Shown here: piece by piece, positions 21,324 through 29,614 of the stretch
How positions within the stretch are numbered: position 1 is the first letter of the stretch
Layout of the letters: each line of letters opens with the position of its first letter
NCBI GenBank assembly: GCA_002632355.1
Contig: NSJJ01000007.1
Coordinates: 62,001 to 126,000, forward strand
Source: Sulfuricella denitrificans
GTDB taxonomy: Bacteria; Pseudomonadota; Gammaproteobacteria; Burkholderiales; Sulfuricellaceae
Direction: 5' to 3'
Length of the DNA stretch: 64,000 nucleotides
Translations under genes and position numbers: made by a program
The notes under the pieces: model-generated
Databases searched by the model: none
Seen by the model: only the letters and a program-made list of their open reading frames with translations
Told to the model about the DNA's origin: nothing

Positions 21324-21607
21324 TAATAGGGATAGCCCCTTCGGAATTCAAGGGGATTTTTGTCATTTGCCAATAAAATCGATCATTACGAGCAAATCGT
21401 AGCAAATACCTGGTTAGCGCGGCATGAGCAGGCAAAAAGATACAAATCCACCAGGCAATTCGTACTTTATCTCGCAGTGCGGCCGTTCAAGTGGTGAAAC
21501 AACTAGAAGGCCAGAAAAGGCCAAGAACCAAAGCACATTAAAATTCTCTGAGCCAGTAATGTAGCTATCGAATCATAGCCTTACATCACAAACGCAAGAA
21601 GCGCGGT
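21324..21607. other. Gene-free stretch between groES and nifQ
   Basis: There is no coding frame of quality. One hairpin (CCCCTT...AAGGGG followed by ATTTTTG) at about 21334-21356 has its T tract on the plus strand, where no gene ends, so I do not call it a terminator. No clear minus-strand terminator for the nifQ operon is visible. Confidence 0.5.
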
Positions 21608-22192
21608 TTAGTTAGCCTGCCCATCTTCAGGGCCAAAGCATTTGAGATAATCATCGCATACCGCGCAGCTTGGCGCTCTGCAGGCACGTACTCCGGAACG
21701 GTCACACAATTGCTTGTAGAGAAACTTTTTCCACTTCATGTTGCCGCTATTGCGGGCAAACAGAACCGGGAAATATTCTTCCAGCAGGCCGGAAAGTATC
21801 TGCCGGTTCGGAAGCCCCATATCCTGATAGAGATGGTCGTTACCCATGCATGCTGTAGCGATGGCAAATGCCAGCCACTCTGACTCCTTGTCGGGATGGC
21901 TGCGATATTCCAGCAACAAACCCAGCAAATCATCGAACTCCTCGCCACGCAAAGCATCGCAGCCCGGAGCATTTCCGGCGCATGGCAATACCATACCTGC
22001 GTTTTTCAGGGCGCCAGGGAAATGGTTTTCCATCAAACCCTCGAAACAATCATCTGCCAAGCCTAGAAAATCCGGGGTGTCCAGGCATTGATTACGGCAC
22101 GAGCCATGGATCACCCCGGCAAAAGCCTGGGTCAGGTGGTCAGCAGGGTTTCTGGCATGTGCCATCAGCCATTCGTAACTCAGGATTTCCAT
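21608..22192 (-). CDS. nifQ: NifQ, molybdenum donor for FeMo-co
   Basis: This protein delivers molybdenum for FeMo-cofactor synthesis. It is about 194 residues and ends with the NifQ cysteine motif CX4CX2CX5C (CRAPSCAVCDDYLKC), which binds a Mo-Fe-S cluster. I chose the ATG at 22192: GGAGG stands five bases before it, and it follows the ferredoxin stop by 13 bases. The upstream starts lie inside the ferredoxin gene. It is the last gene of the nifE operon. Confidence 0.93.
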   Translation of the reverse strand: MEILSYEWLMAHARNPADHLTQAFAGVIHGSCRNQCLDTPDFLGLADDCFEGLMENHFPGALKNAGMVLPCAGNAPGCDALRGEEFDDLLGLLLEYRSHPDKESEWLAFAIATACMGNDHLYQDMGLPNRQILSGLLEEYFPVLFARNSGNMKWKKFLYKQLCDRSGVRACRAPSCAVCDDYLKCFGPEDGQAN

Positions 22193-22205
22193 CTCATCCT
22201 CCGGT

Positions 22206-22511
22206 TCAAGCCACCATGGCCTCATGGGTGTAACATTTCTTGGGGCAAATTTTGGCGCAGGCTTCGCAACCGACGCAGTTGGCTTCATTGGCGACAGTCA
22301 TGACCTTTTTTTCATACTCGTCGTCATCGTCGTCGTCAGCATCCACGGCGATCAGCCCGCCTTCATCGTCCATGCCCATCAGCTGCAGCACATCACGGCC
22401 GCATACCTTGAAGCAGCGACCGCAGCCGATGCATTTTTCCTTGTTGATGGCCTTGACGAATTTTGGGGTCCACGTCCGCCCGTCAGGCATTACCACACTG
22501 GCAAATGACAT
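22206..22511 (-). CDS. fdxB: Nif-specific ferredoxin III (2x[4Fe-4S])
   Basis: This 101-residue ferredoxin has two clusters: CIGCGRCFKVC and CVGCEACAKIC followed by P-KK-C. They are separated by a notable acidic insert (DADDDDDDEYE). The family is the nif-specific ferredoxin III regularly placed after DUF683, as here. It is thought to give electrons for cofactor assembly or nitrogenase. Confidence 0.92.
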   Translation of the reverse strand: MSFASVVMPDGRTWTPKFVKAINKEKCIGCGRCFKVCGRDVLQLMGMDDEGGLIAVDADDDDDDEYEKKVMTVANEANCVGCEACAKICPKKCYTHEAMVA

Positions 22512-22512
22512 C

Positions 22513-22707
22513 TCACACCCCCTTTGCCATTCTGGCGCGTGCCTCGGTCAGCGCCTGGTAGGCTGCAAAAGTGCGTTGCGCCACTTCAGGAATTTTCTCC
22601 CATCCCGTCGGCAGGTCCTCGGACAGATCGTGCAGATCCATCTTGAGTTGCGTGGCCTGTGCATTGAGCTTCTTCACCCTGGCCTTGAGTTCTTCCATTT
22701 CATCCAT
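22513..22707 (-). CDS. Nif-cluster Rop-like protein (DUF683)
   Basis: This is a small helical protein of about 64 residues (MDEMEELKARVKKLNAQ; a heptad-rich first helix). It matches the CCE_0567/DUF683 family, a predicted helical hairpin of unknown function found almost only between DUF269 and fdxB in nif operons. I use the ATG at 22707, preceded by GAGGTGA that overlaps the previous stop. Confidence 0.85.
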   Translation of the reverse strand: MDEMEELKARVKKLNAQATQLKMDLHDLSEDLPTGWEKIPEVAQRTFAAYQALTEARARMAKGV

Positions 22708-22717
22708 GTTGTTCACC

Positions 22718-23182
22718 TCAACCGTAATTCGCCACATCGGGAAATTTCTTCACCATTTCAACGCCGCCTGCAACCAGCTTGTCGCCTTCCTCCGCCAGTT
22801 TTCCCAGGGTGAGAAAACCGAAGCGGTGCACGTCGCGCAACTGCTTGTTGACCGCCACCAGGCGACCCGCGAGCAGCACCATGCGGCCGAAGCCTTCGTG
22901 CGACATTTTCATCATGGGCGAAACCATCACCCCGGTCTGGCGCTCGATGGCGAGGCCCACGGCGTTGTAGAACAGTTCCAGGCGCCACAGGGTTTCCGGA
23001 TCTGGGTCGCCGATGATGGGGATTTCCTTGCGTTTCTCCTTGTCGATCACGTAGGGTTCAAGCAAATCTTCGTCCGACTTGCCCTCCCATGCGCCGTAGG
23101 CATCCTGGGCGCGCCACTGCTTGATCAACTCCACCAGGAAAGGGGAAGACTTCAGGTCGAACTTTTCCATTACTTCAGACAT
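22718..23182 (-). CDS. NifX-associated protein (DUF269)
   Basis: This is a 154-residue member of the NifX-associated DUF269 family ([38 protein letters not shown]). It is restricted to nitrogen fixers, and its role in cofactor biosynthesis is undefined. The ATG at 23182 overlaps the end of nifX by eight bases. Confidence 0.9.
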   Translation of the reverse strand: MSEVMEKFDLKSSPFLVELIKQWRAQDAYGAWEGKSDEDLLEPYVIDKEKRKEIPIIGDPDPETLWRLELFYNAVGLAIERQTGVMVSPMMKMSHEGFGRMVLLAGRLVAVNKQLRDVHRFGFLTLGKLAEEGDKLVAGGVEMVKKFPDVANYG

Positions 23183-23594
23183 GGCACTCAATCTCCTCAT
23201 CACTATCGAAATCCAGTTTGCGTTCCTGCCCTTTCAGCATGACCTTGCGCAGCCAGGGCGGCGGTGTGCCCTGCAGCACGGTGAGCAGCTTGTCGAGGAT
23301 GACGCTGATCAGTTCAGGTTCCGGCACCTTGACCGGATGCACCCTGGCATTGACCACCTTGGCCGCCGCCGATCCGCCGATCGCAGCCACGTAGAGAATG
23401 GCGCAGTCGCGTACCGCATCGATCTTGGGCGCCAGCTTGTCCTCGTTACCGTCTTCCTTGAGATCGCCGTCGAACTGGATGGCCTCCACAAACTGGTAGC
23501 CTTCGGGCGAAATCTCGTACACGGCAATGTTTTTCGCCCAGCCGAAATGGGCATCGACACTCTTCATGTCCTGGGTAGTGAAAGCGACTTTCAT
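23175..23594 (-). CDS. nifX: NifX, NifB-co/FeMo-co precursor carrier
   Basis: NifX binds cofactor precursors in transit from NifB to NifEN. It is about 139 residues with the dinitrogenase-iron-molybdenum-binding fold ([20 protein letters not shown], where HFG is conserved; [16 protein letters not shown]). A longer frame overlaps the nifN end. I prefer the ATG at 23594 because AGGAG lies eight bases upstream. Confidence 0.93.
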   Translation of the reverse strand: MKVAFTTQDMKSVDAHFGWAKNIAVYEISPEGYQFVEAIQFDGDLKEDGNEDKLAPKIDAVRDCAILYVAAIGGSAAAKVVNARVHPVKVPEPELISVILDKLLTVLQGTPPPWLRKVMLKGQERKLDFDSDEEIECHV

Positions 23595-23616
23595 GGGGTG
23601 CGCTCCTGGTTTGTGG

Positions 23617-24978
23617 TTAGTGATGAGTTTCAGCTTGCGCATATTCGTTTCCATCGTTTACGGGCAAAGGCCAGGAATCGGGACGGTTTTCGTGCACGTT
23701 ATCGAGAAAGATATTGCCGATTTCAAAAATCAGATCGCGCGTGCCGCGATAGCCCACGGACAGCTTGTGCGCCGCACCAAGTCGATCGAACATGGGGATA
23801 CCCATGCGCAGGAAAGGCATTTCCAGCCGCTCTGCCGCCTGCCGGCCATGGGAATGGGTGATCAGCAGGTCGCAGCCGGCAGCGCGCTGCTCCAGATCCT
23901 CCAGATCCCCGATCAGCACTTCTTCGGCAGGCATCCGTTCCAGAACTACCGAATGGGTAGTCGTCACGGCTGCCTCAATCTCGCAGCCCATCTCCGTGAG
24001 CAGGGAAGCGATCTGCCACAGCAGGTCCGGCTCGGCGCCGATGGCGACTTTTTTGCCGCCACAGTAAAAGTGACCATCCAGCATGGCGTCCACCAACTGG
24101 CTGCGCTGGCGGCGGTACTTGACTGGAATCTCGTCCTTGCTCAGTTCCGAAAGAAATTGCAGGAACTCGTCATTGGCTTCCAGCCCGGTCAGGCGGTCGA
24201 ACAGCCGGAACGGCACACCGGTCTTCTCCTGCAAAGCCTCCGCGGCCCAGCGCATCTGCTCGCCAATGGCGATGGTGACGGCTGAGCCGCCCATGGAGCG
24301 GATTTTCTCCACGCTGGCGCCACCCAGCGTCGTCGGCAGGAAGGTCTCGGGAATATGTCCATCCAGCGAGCCGGACAGATCCGGCGCGATGATCGGGTAG
24401 AGCCCGAAGGATTCGATGATCTCGCGGATTTCCTCGATGTCCGCCACAGTCATGTGGCAGCCGGGGAGCACATTGACCTGCCATGCAGTACGCGGCCTGG
24501 GCTCGCAAATGGTGGTCACAATGCGCGTCACCGCCTTGCCCCAGCCATCCTGGAACGCGCCCTGATAATCTGGGGTGGCGACATAGACCAACTCGGTTTC
24601 TGCCAGTTCCGGATGCCTTTTGCGTATCAGCCTGAGGTAGCCATCGACATCCTCGCCCTTGGTCTCGGTCAAGCCAGTCGAGCAGATGCCGATGACCTGC
24701 GGATTGGCACGGGTATGGATATTCACAATCGCCTGTTCCAGATTGTCCAGACCGCCCAGGATCGTGGTGACCTCGTTCATGGCCGTGGTCTGGAGCGGGA
24801 TGGTTTCGCGGAAATGGCGCACGAACAGCACCAGGCCGAAGGCGGTGCAGCCCTGCGAGCCATGCATCAGCGGCATGCACTTGTCCAGCCCGAGGAAGGC
24901 CAGTGCCGCGCCGATCGGCGCGCTCATCTTGAGCGGATTGACCGCGCAGGCTTTTTTGCTGTGGGTGACGGTTGCCAT
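23617..24978 (-). CDS. nifN: FeMo-co scaffold subunit NifN
   Basis: This is the beta subunit of the NifEN scaffold on which FeMo-co is matured, 453 residues, paralogous to NifK. The start carries NPLKMSAPIGAALAFLGLDKC and PLMHGSQGCTAF. The middle has ICSTGLTETKGEDVDGY and VNVLPGCHMTVADIEEI. It follows nifE by about 58 bases across a GTGAGG-rich intergenic repeat. Confidence 0.96.
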   Translation of the reverse strand: MATVTHSKKACAVNPLKMSAPIGAALAFLGLDKCMPLMHGSQGCTAFGLVLFVRHFRETIPLQTTAMNEVTTILGGLDNLEQAIVNIHTRANPQVIGICSTGLTETKGEDVDGYLRLIRKRHPELAETELVYVATPDYQGAFQDGWGKAVTRIVTTICEPRPRTAWQVNVLPGCHMTVADIEEIREIIESFGLYPIIAPDLSGSLDGHIPETFLPTTLGGASVEKIRSMGGSAVTIAIGEQMRWAAEALQEKTGVPFRLFDRLTGLEANDEFLQFLSELSKDEIPVKYRRQRSQLVDAMLDGHFYCGGKKVAIGAEPDLLWQIASLLTEMGCEIEAAVTTTHSVVLERMPAEEVLIGDLEDLEQRAAGCDLLITHSHGRQAAERLEMPFLRMGIPMFDRLGAAHKLSVGYRGTRDLIFEIGNIFLDNVHENRPDSWPLPVNDGNEYAQAETHH

Positions 24979-25002
24979 ATTTTTCTCCTAAGTGATGGGG
25001 GG

Positions 25003-25075
25003 AGGCGTGAGAGGTGAGGTGAAATGCACCACCGGCTTAGCCCGCCTCACCCCTCACGTCTAACCCCTCACCGTC
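25003..25075. repeat. GTGAGG/CCTCAC inverted repeat at the nifE-nifN junction
   Basis: CGTGAGAGGTGAGGTG at the left faces CCTCACCCCTCACG at the right, a near-perfect inverted pair of the same GTGA-rich style seen at 32716-32790 and 34877-34951. The right arm covers the last codons of nifE ([11 protein letters not shown]), so the repeat has grown into the coding end. Confidence 0.6.
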
Positions 25076-26455
25076 CAGCTCCCATGGCGCTGGACGCCGC
25101 ACCTGTGTCCAGATCGGGTTATAGAGCAGTCGGTCGATCTGCTTCATCAGTTCCACCATGCCTTCATAACCGGCAAAGGCGTGGTGACGCTCCTGATTGA
25201 TATCCATCCACGGGGTCTTGGCCTTGAGTGCCACGAACTGCGAGCGCCCGCCGGAGAGCATGATGTCGGCCTCGGAGTTCTTGAGAATCTTGTACATCTC
25301 GCGCGGCGGCAGATCGTCGAACATGTGCGATTCGTCGCCCATGATCTCCTTGATGCGTTCCTTGTCTTCCCTGGTCGATTTCTTGGTGCTGGTGCCCATC
25401 ACCTCGATGCCGATTTCCTGTAGCGCAGACACCACCGACCAGGATTTCACCCCGCCCGTGATGAGCAACACACGCTTGCCGGATAGCCGCGCCCGGTAAG
25501 GTTCGATACTTGCCCAGGCACGTGCTTCCTCCCTGGCGATCAGGGATTCCGTGCGTACCAGCAACTCTTGCGGTGCACCCTGCTGGACCAGCAGCCTGGC
25601 AATGCTCCGGAGCGATTCCGAGGTGTCGGAAATACCATAGAAAGAACCTTCGAAATAAGGGATGCCATAGCGCTCCTCCATCTTGCGGGCGATATTGATC
25701 AGGGCCTTGGAACACACCATCATCGCCGCCCTGGCGCGATGGGACCGGGCCACGTCGGCGTAGCGCGCGTCACCGGAAATGTTGGCCAGCACGCGGATGC
25801 CGAGCGCATCGAACAGTGGCTGCACCTGCCACAGTTCGCCGGCCAGGTTGTATTCGCCGTAGATATTGATGTCGTAGGGGGTGGTGAACTCCGGCTCCTG
25901 CGTGCCGACCACATAGTCCAGCAGCGCCTCGCCGCCCAGCTTGTTGCCCAGGTTCTTGCTGCCGGCGAAGCCCGGCGAGTTGACCGGAATCACCGGCTTG
26001 CCAAACTTGGCGGCTGCCGCCTTGCACACCGCCTCGATGTCGTCGCCGATCATGGCGGTCACGCAAGTCTGGTAGACGAACACCGCGGGCGGGTCGTATT
26101 TCTCGATGATTTCTCGGATCGCCCGGAACAGACGCTTTTCCCCGCCGTAGACTACATCCAGGTCGCCGATATCGGTGGTGAAGCCGGTGCGGTACAGCTT
26201 CGGCCCGCTGGAAGCGGCATGACGGTTATCCCAGGAATTGCCTTCGCAGGCGATCGGGCCATGCACCAGATGCGCCACATCGACGATGGGCTGCAGCGCG
26301 ATCTTGGCGCCGTCGAAGGCGCAACCGCCCGCCGCCGCGCCGGGCGTGAGCGGCTTGGCACAACCCTTCTTGCGTTCCTTGTCGGACTTGCCCTGGTTGA
26401 CATTGCAACCCGGCTCGTTGAACACCGCCTCGACTTTGCTGCTTAATGCGCTCAT
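25037..26455 (-). CDS. nifE: FeMo-co scaffold subunit NifE
   Basis: This is the alpha subunit of the NifEN scaffold, about 472 residues, paralogous to NifD. It shows [41 protein letters not shown], and the segment [25 protein letters not shown]. The start is set at 26455 because the frame's earlier ATG lies on the -12 element of the sigma-54 promoter. The last ten or so codons are repeat-derived. Confidence 0.96.
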   Translation of the reverse strand: MSALSSKVEAVFNEPGCNVNQGKSDKERKKGCAKPLTPGAAAGGCAFDGAKIALQPIVDVAHLVHGPIACEGNSWDNRHAASSGPKLYRTGFTTDIGDLDVVYGGEKRLFRAIREIIEKYDPPAVFVYQTCVTAMIGDDIEAVCKAAAAKFGKPVIPVNSPGFAGSKNLGNKLGGEALLDYVVGTQEPEFTTPYDINIYGEYNLAGELWQVQPLFDALGIRVLANISGDARYADVARSHRARAAMMVCSKALINIARKMEERYGIPYFEGSFYGISDTSESLRSIARLLVQQGAPQELLVRTESLIAREEARAWASIEPYRARLSGKRVLLITGGVKSWSVVSALQEIGIEVMGTSTKKSTREDKERIKEIMGDESHMFDDLPPREMYKILKNSEADIMLSGGRSQFVALKAKTPWMDINQERHHAFAGYEGMVELMKQIDRLLYNPIWTQVRRPAPWELDGEGLDVRGEAG

Positions 26456-26494
26456 TGCGAAGACCCCGACAAAAGTTGCTCTTGCCATGATCAT

Positions 26495-26510
26495 TGCAAA
26501 ACATGTGCCA
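26495..26510 (-). promoter_or_regulatory. Sigma-54 promoter of nifE
   Basis: TGGCACATGTTTTGCA matches the -24/-12 consensus TGGCAC-N5-TTGC[AT]. Transcription should begin near 26485, inside the longest open frame of nifE, which settles the start codon. About 85 bases upstream, at 26594-26620, lies TGTCG-N17-CGACA. It contains two TGT-N10-ACA-like half matches, each imperfect (TGT-N10-TAG and GGT-N10-ACA), so the NifA site is degenerate or doubled. Confidence 0.82.
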
Positions 26511-26621
26511 ACCAGGAAAACCCCTGCAAAGGCGCGCCAATGCTGGTTTTATGGGTTAAGGCAGAAAATCCGTAGAGAAATTGTCGGGTGCAATGTCGGG
26601 TTTGCTACCAAACTGCGACAT

Positions 26622-27917
26622 TCAAGACCACTTTACATCGCAGCAAAAAACGCAGGTTTTCCCTGCATGACGGATCGTCACCGACAAGGTGACGCACATG
26701 CTGGCCCCGGCCAGAGAAAGGTAGGGGCGTGAAATCTGGACTCCGCCCGGTTGGGCCATCGCGCGGCGAAAATAATGGCGCCGCGACCAGATGGCACCAT
26801 TGGCGTCTCTCAGGGGTGCAAAACGCGGATCGATGATGTCACTGCGTCTGGCTGGAAGAGCATTGTCACCAATCTGCCTTCCCTCGTCGTCCAGCGTGAA
26901 GCAACGCTCTGCATCAGGCATTTCAAGCAGCGTTGCGGAGGCAGGTTTCATGCTCATGCCTCGCTCGATCTTGCGTGCCGCCTCCAGGAAACATTCAAGA
27001 TACGGACTCAGCCCCAGATGATATTGCTGCTGTTCCATTGCAGAGAACTGTTTGAATCTGTCACACAGCCCCCCCATAAAATCCTGGCAGCCTATTTCAT
27101 GTGAAACCCGCTCACCCGGTTTCGCAAAATAGTAGCCCTGTACAAAATCAATACCGGAATCCATGGCGATCAGCGCCTCTTCCTCGGTTTCGATCCCCTC
27201 CATCAGCGCCATGCTGCCCGATTCATGAATCAGCGAGACCAGATTGGGGATCAGGCGACGTACCTTGGGCTGCTGTGCAGCGCGGGCAATCATGGAGCGG
27301 TCCAGCTTGACGATTTGCGGAGCGATGCGCCAGATACGATCGAAATTGGAGTGGCCGGCGCCAAAATCATCAATGGCGATGAGGCAGCCCAGATCGCGGT
27401 AATAGCCCACGGCATCGGCGAGCAGGGCTTCATCACTGATGCTGTTTTCAAGAATCTCCACCACGATACGGTGAGGCGCGATCCGGTACTTTTCCAGAAA
27501 ATCCGCAAAGAATGAGCCATGGCGCCTGCCATCGGTCACCACCTCGGGATTGATATTGAGAAAAATCCAGTTGTCGTTGACCGAGTCATTCAAGTAGTTG
27601 CGTACATGAATCGTGCGGCACAGCCGATCGAGAAAGGTCACCTCGCCATGGCGCTCCGCCAGATCGAACACCTGGGGTGGTGGCACAGCGGAACCATCGG
27701 GGGCATAAGCACGCAACAGCGCCTCGTAACCAACCGGACGGCGGTGCGCCAGACTGAATATGGGCTGAAAAGCGCTGTTCAGTTTGACATCCCGATAGTG
27801 GCTCACTGCACGCCCGGAATTGGTGCATACCGAGGCTTCGATCATCTGCAGAGCACTGGCTGGAATGCCTGCATCTGCAGGCAGGGACTTCATAAAAGTG
27901 TTGTTCGTGGCATTCAT
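26622..27917 (-). CDS. EAL-domain cyclic-di-GMP phosphodiesterase
   Basis: This protein is 431 residues. The EAL domain (about 45-285) has every expected catalytic residue: GYEALLRA, FLNINPE, VVEILEN, IAIDDFGAG, IVKLDRSMI, LMEGIETEEE and VQGYYFAKP. It should therefore hydrolyse c-di-GMP. The C-terminal 140 residues look like a sensory domain (PDAERCFTLDDEGRQIGDNAL, then FAPLRDANGAIWSRRHYFRRA). No signal or membrane segment is evident, so it is probably cytoplasmic. It lies between the nifHDK group and the nifE operon on the same strand and ends just upstream of the nifE regulatory DNA. Confidence 0.88.
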   Translation of the reverse strand: MNATNNTFMKSLPADAGIPASALQMIEASVCTNSGRAVSHYRDVKLNSAFQPIFSLAHRRPVGYEALLRAYAPDGSAVPPPQVFDLAERHGEVTFLDRLCRTIHVRNYLNDSVNDNWIFLNINPEVVTDGRRHGSFFADFLEKYRIAPHRIVVEILENSISDEALLADAVGYYRDLGCLIAIDDFGAGHSNFDRIWRIAPQIVKLDRSMIARAAQQPKVRRLIPNLVSLIHESGSMALMEGIETEEEALIAMDSGIDFVQGYYFAKPGERVSHEIGCQDFMGGLCDRFKQFSAMEQQQYHLGLSPYLECFLEAARKIERGMSMKPASATLLEMPDAERCFTLDDEGRQIGDNALPARRSDIIDPRFAPLRDANGAIWSRRHYFRRAMAQPGGVQISRPYLSLAGASMCVTLSVTIRHAGKTCVFCCDVKWS

Positions 27918-28049
27918 GGCCGGAAATATTTAGCAAATTCCGTTCCAGCATCGCGCCATGAACTACTGAACATTTTTTGGGCACTGCTGGGCTGGCTGTA
28001 TCAGGCCAGATTTATTAGACCCTCAGCAGTAATCAAAGCATCCAGGCCA

Positions 28050-28841
28050 CTACGCGGCTTCGCGTTTATTGGCGTTGGAATGAGCTAGGGCATGCGCCAA
28101 TCCGTCCCACAATCCGAGACGCGCGTCGATGGCTTCCTCTGCTGCCGACTTGAGCTGCTCGATGGCCTGCATATCTTCACCGGTCAGCTCGCTGATTATT
28201 TTCCAGGCAGCCGGACCATGGCTGTCGCCGTCGAGTTCGATATGGCGATTGAGATAATACACGAACATCGGCGCCTCATTTTCATCCATCTGCCAGTGAG
28301 CCAGGAGACTCCGGAACATGTCTGGAATGACATTTTCCCGGCCGAAGAAAAAACTGCCCAGCACCTGATGCACGCTGCCGCTGGTGGCCGTATTGAGCGT
28401 ACTGCACACGAAATGGCGAATGGCCGGATCTGCACCGACGACGATCAGCGCTTCCTCGACAGCAAGTCCTGCGCGGATGTGCCGCACGAATGCCTCGATC
28501 TGTTCCGTGGAGGCACCGATTTCCTTCATTGCCAGCAGATACATTTCATAGTGGCTGAGGTGACCGCCACCCGGCATCTCGTCACACTCCTCGCCAAGCA
28601 CGATTTCATTGATCAGGCGTGCTGCAACCGGGCTGGCCGGGGGCACCCACGGCAGGTCAACACAGGTCAGCCTGCGCTGGAGCTGTTTGAGCAAGGACAT
28701 GAAATCCCAGACTGCGAACACATGCCACGACATGAACAGACGCAGGTCGTCGATGTTCCTGATAGTGGAAAAAACCGGATGTGCTTCCAGTGCATGCTGC
28801 CTGGCGAGAACTTCTGAAAACTGTTGATCAAGATTGGTCAT
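28050..28841 (-). CDS. DUF3050 family protein
   Basis: This 263-residue protein matches DUF3050 (heme-oxygenase-like helical fold) in its N-terminal HPVFSTIRNIDDLRLFMSWH and in VWDFMSLLKQLQRRLT, GGHLSHYEMYLLAMKEIG and LNRHIELDGDSHGP. Repeated His/Glu positions suggest a metal site of the di-iron oxygenase-like kind, but this is inference. It follows the zinc-ribbon gene after the nifHDK terminator. Its link to nitrogen fixation rests on position only. Confidence 0.7.
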   Translation of the reverse strand: MTNLDQQFSEVLARQHALEAHPVFSTIRNIDDLRLFMSWHVFAVWDFMSLLKQLQRRLTCVDLPWVPPASPVAARLINEIVLGEECDEMPGGGHLSHYEMYLLAMKEIGASTEQIEAFVRHIRAGLAVEEALIVVGADPAIRHFVCSTLNTATSGSVHQVLGSFFFGRENVIPDMFRSLLAHWQMDENEAPMFVYYLNRHIELDGDSHGPAAWKIISELTGEDMQAIEQLKSAAEEAIDARLGLWDGLAHALAHSNANKREAA

Positions 28842-28913
28842 ATGAACTTATCGGAGAAAACAGGAAACGCCCAAGGTGGAGACGGCCCGCCAAAATAAAA
28901 TGTTATCTGCAGA

Positions 28914-29144
28914 TTATTTCTTCGGCCGCTCCGAAGCCTTGTAGTTGCTGAAATGCCCTTCTCTGGCAGCCTGGGAGCGTGCGCTCGAAATGATTCTGGC
29001 CGTCTGGCCGGGTGCTGCGGGACGCGATAGCAGTTTCTCCAGTTTCTGGCTGCCGCACGCCGGGCAAACCGGGACGCTGGACGATCTGACCAGCAGTTCG
29101 AAGGTCTTGTCGCAGTCCCTGCAACGGTAGTCGTAAATTGGCAT
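28914..29144 (-). CDS. FmdB-type zinc ribbon protein
   Basis: This is a 76-residue protein starting MPIYDYRCRDCDKTFELLV, with two CxxC pairs (CRDC and CPAC), the FmdB/CxxC regulatory-protein zinc ribbon. The tail is basic and disordered-looking. The ATG at 29144 has a G-rich ribosome site (GGGGGGTG). It lies just beyond the terminator of the nifHDK-ferredoxin unit, so it is expressed by read-through or separately. Confidence 0.85.
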   Translation of the reverse strand: MPIYDYRCRDCDKTFELLVRSSSVPVCPACGSQKLEKLLSRPAAPGQTARIISSARSQAAREGHFSNYKASERPKK

Positions 29145-29158
29145 GTACACCCCCCGCG

Positions 29159-29187
29159 AAAAAAAGCCCATCGCTCGCGCGACGGGC
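29159..29187 (-). terminator. Intrinsic terminator after nifHDK-ferredoxin
   Basis: On the minus strand a 9-bp stem (GCCCGTCGC / GCGATGGGC, one G-T pair) with a GCGA tetraloop is followed by seven Ts. It lies 26 bases past the ferredoxin stop. Confidence 0.88.
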
Positions 29188-29212
29188 CTTCGTCTATCAA
29201 AACTGAAAATGA

Positions 29213-29560
29213 TCAGAACTCGACCAGGATATCCTCGTCCAGCACCATGTACTGACAAGCCATGCGCCATTTGGGTGCCACATCGCTGACGTTGATCTGT
29301 TCGAGATCGGCCTTGCTGAGCTTGCCGTTAAGCACCAGCACGGTTTTTTCCTTTTCCGTCAGATGCACCGCTTTGGGGGCATGCGCACCGAGCGGAGTGA
29401 CCTGAATGGCGCAGGAGCCGCACTCGCCGTCCTCGCACTCGTAGTGGATGGGGATCTTGTGTTCCTGTGCGACGGAAAGCAGGGTCTTGCGGTCGCCGGC
29501 GACGGCATAGACGGTGATGTCCTTTTTCAGCGCCGGAGACGAGAAGGTGATATTGGCCAT
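29213..29560 (-). CDS. [2Fe-2S] ferredoxin of the nifHDK operon
   Basis: This is a plant-type ferredoxin of 115 residues. The cluster motif is CEDGECGSCAIQV (C-x4-C-x2-C), with the fourth Cys in WRMACQYM. It follows nifK by 54 bases and ends at the operon terminator. It is a plausible electron donor to NifH or a partner in cluster assembly. Confidence 0.9.
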   Translation of the reverse strand: MANITFSSPALKKDITVYAVAGDRKTLLSVAQEHKIPIHYECEDGECGSCAIQVTPLGAHAPKAVHLTEKEKTVLVLNGKLSKADLEQINVSDVAPKWRMACQYMVLDEDILVEF

Positions 29561-29582
29561 TATTTACTCCATGAGGAGGCAG

Positions 29583-29606
29583 GGGGTCCCGTGCAAACGG
29601 GACCCC
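29583..29606 (-). promoter_or_regulatory. Perfect 10-bp hairpin between nifK and ferredoxin
   Basis: GGGGTCCCGT and ACGGGACCCC flank a 4-base loop right after the nifK stop. No T tract follows, so it should not terminate well. It more likely protects the 3' end of the nifHDK message or tempers expression of the ferredoxin. Confidence 0.65.
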
Positions 29607-29614
29607 TCACCGCT

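Noticed and set aside
21334-21356. Terminator between groES and nifQ
   Set aside because: The hairpin's T tract is on the plus strand, where no gene ends. On the minus strand, where nifQ ends, no T tract follows.
26456-26494. An N-terminal extension of NifE from the ATG at 26494
   Set aside because: That ATG lies at the -12 element of the sigma-54 promoter, upstream of the expected transcription start.
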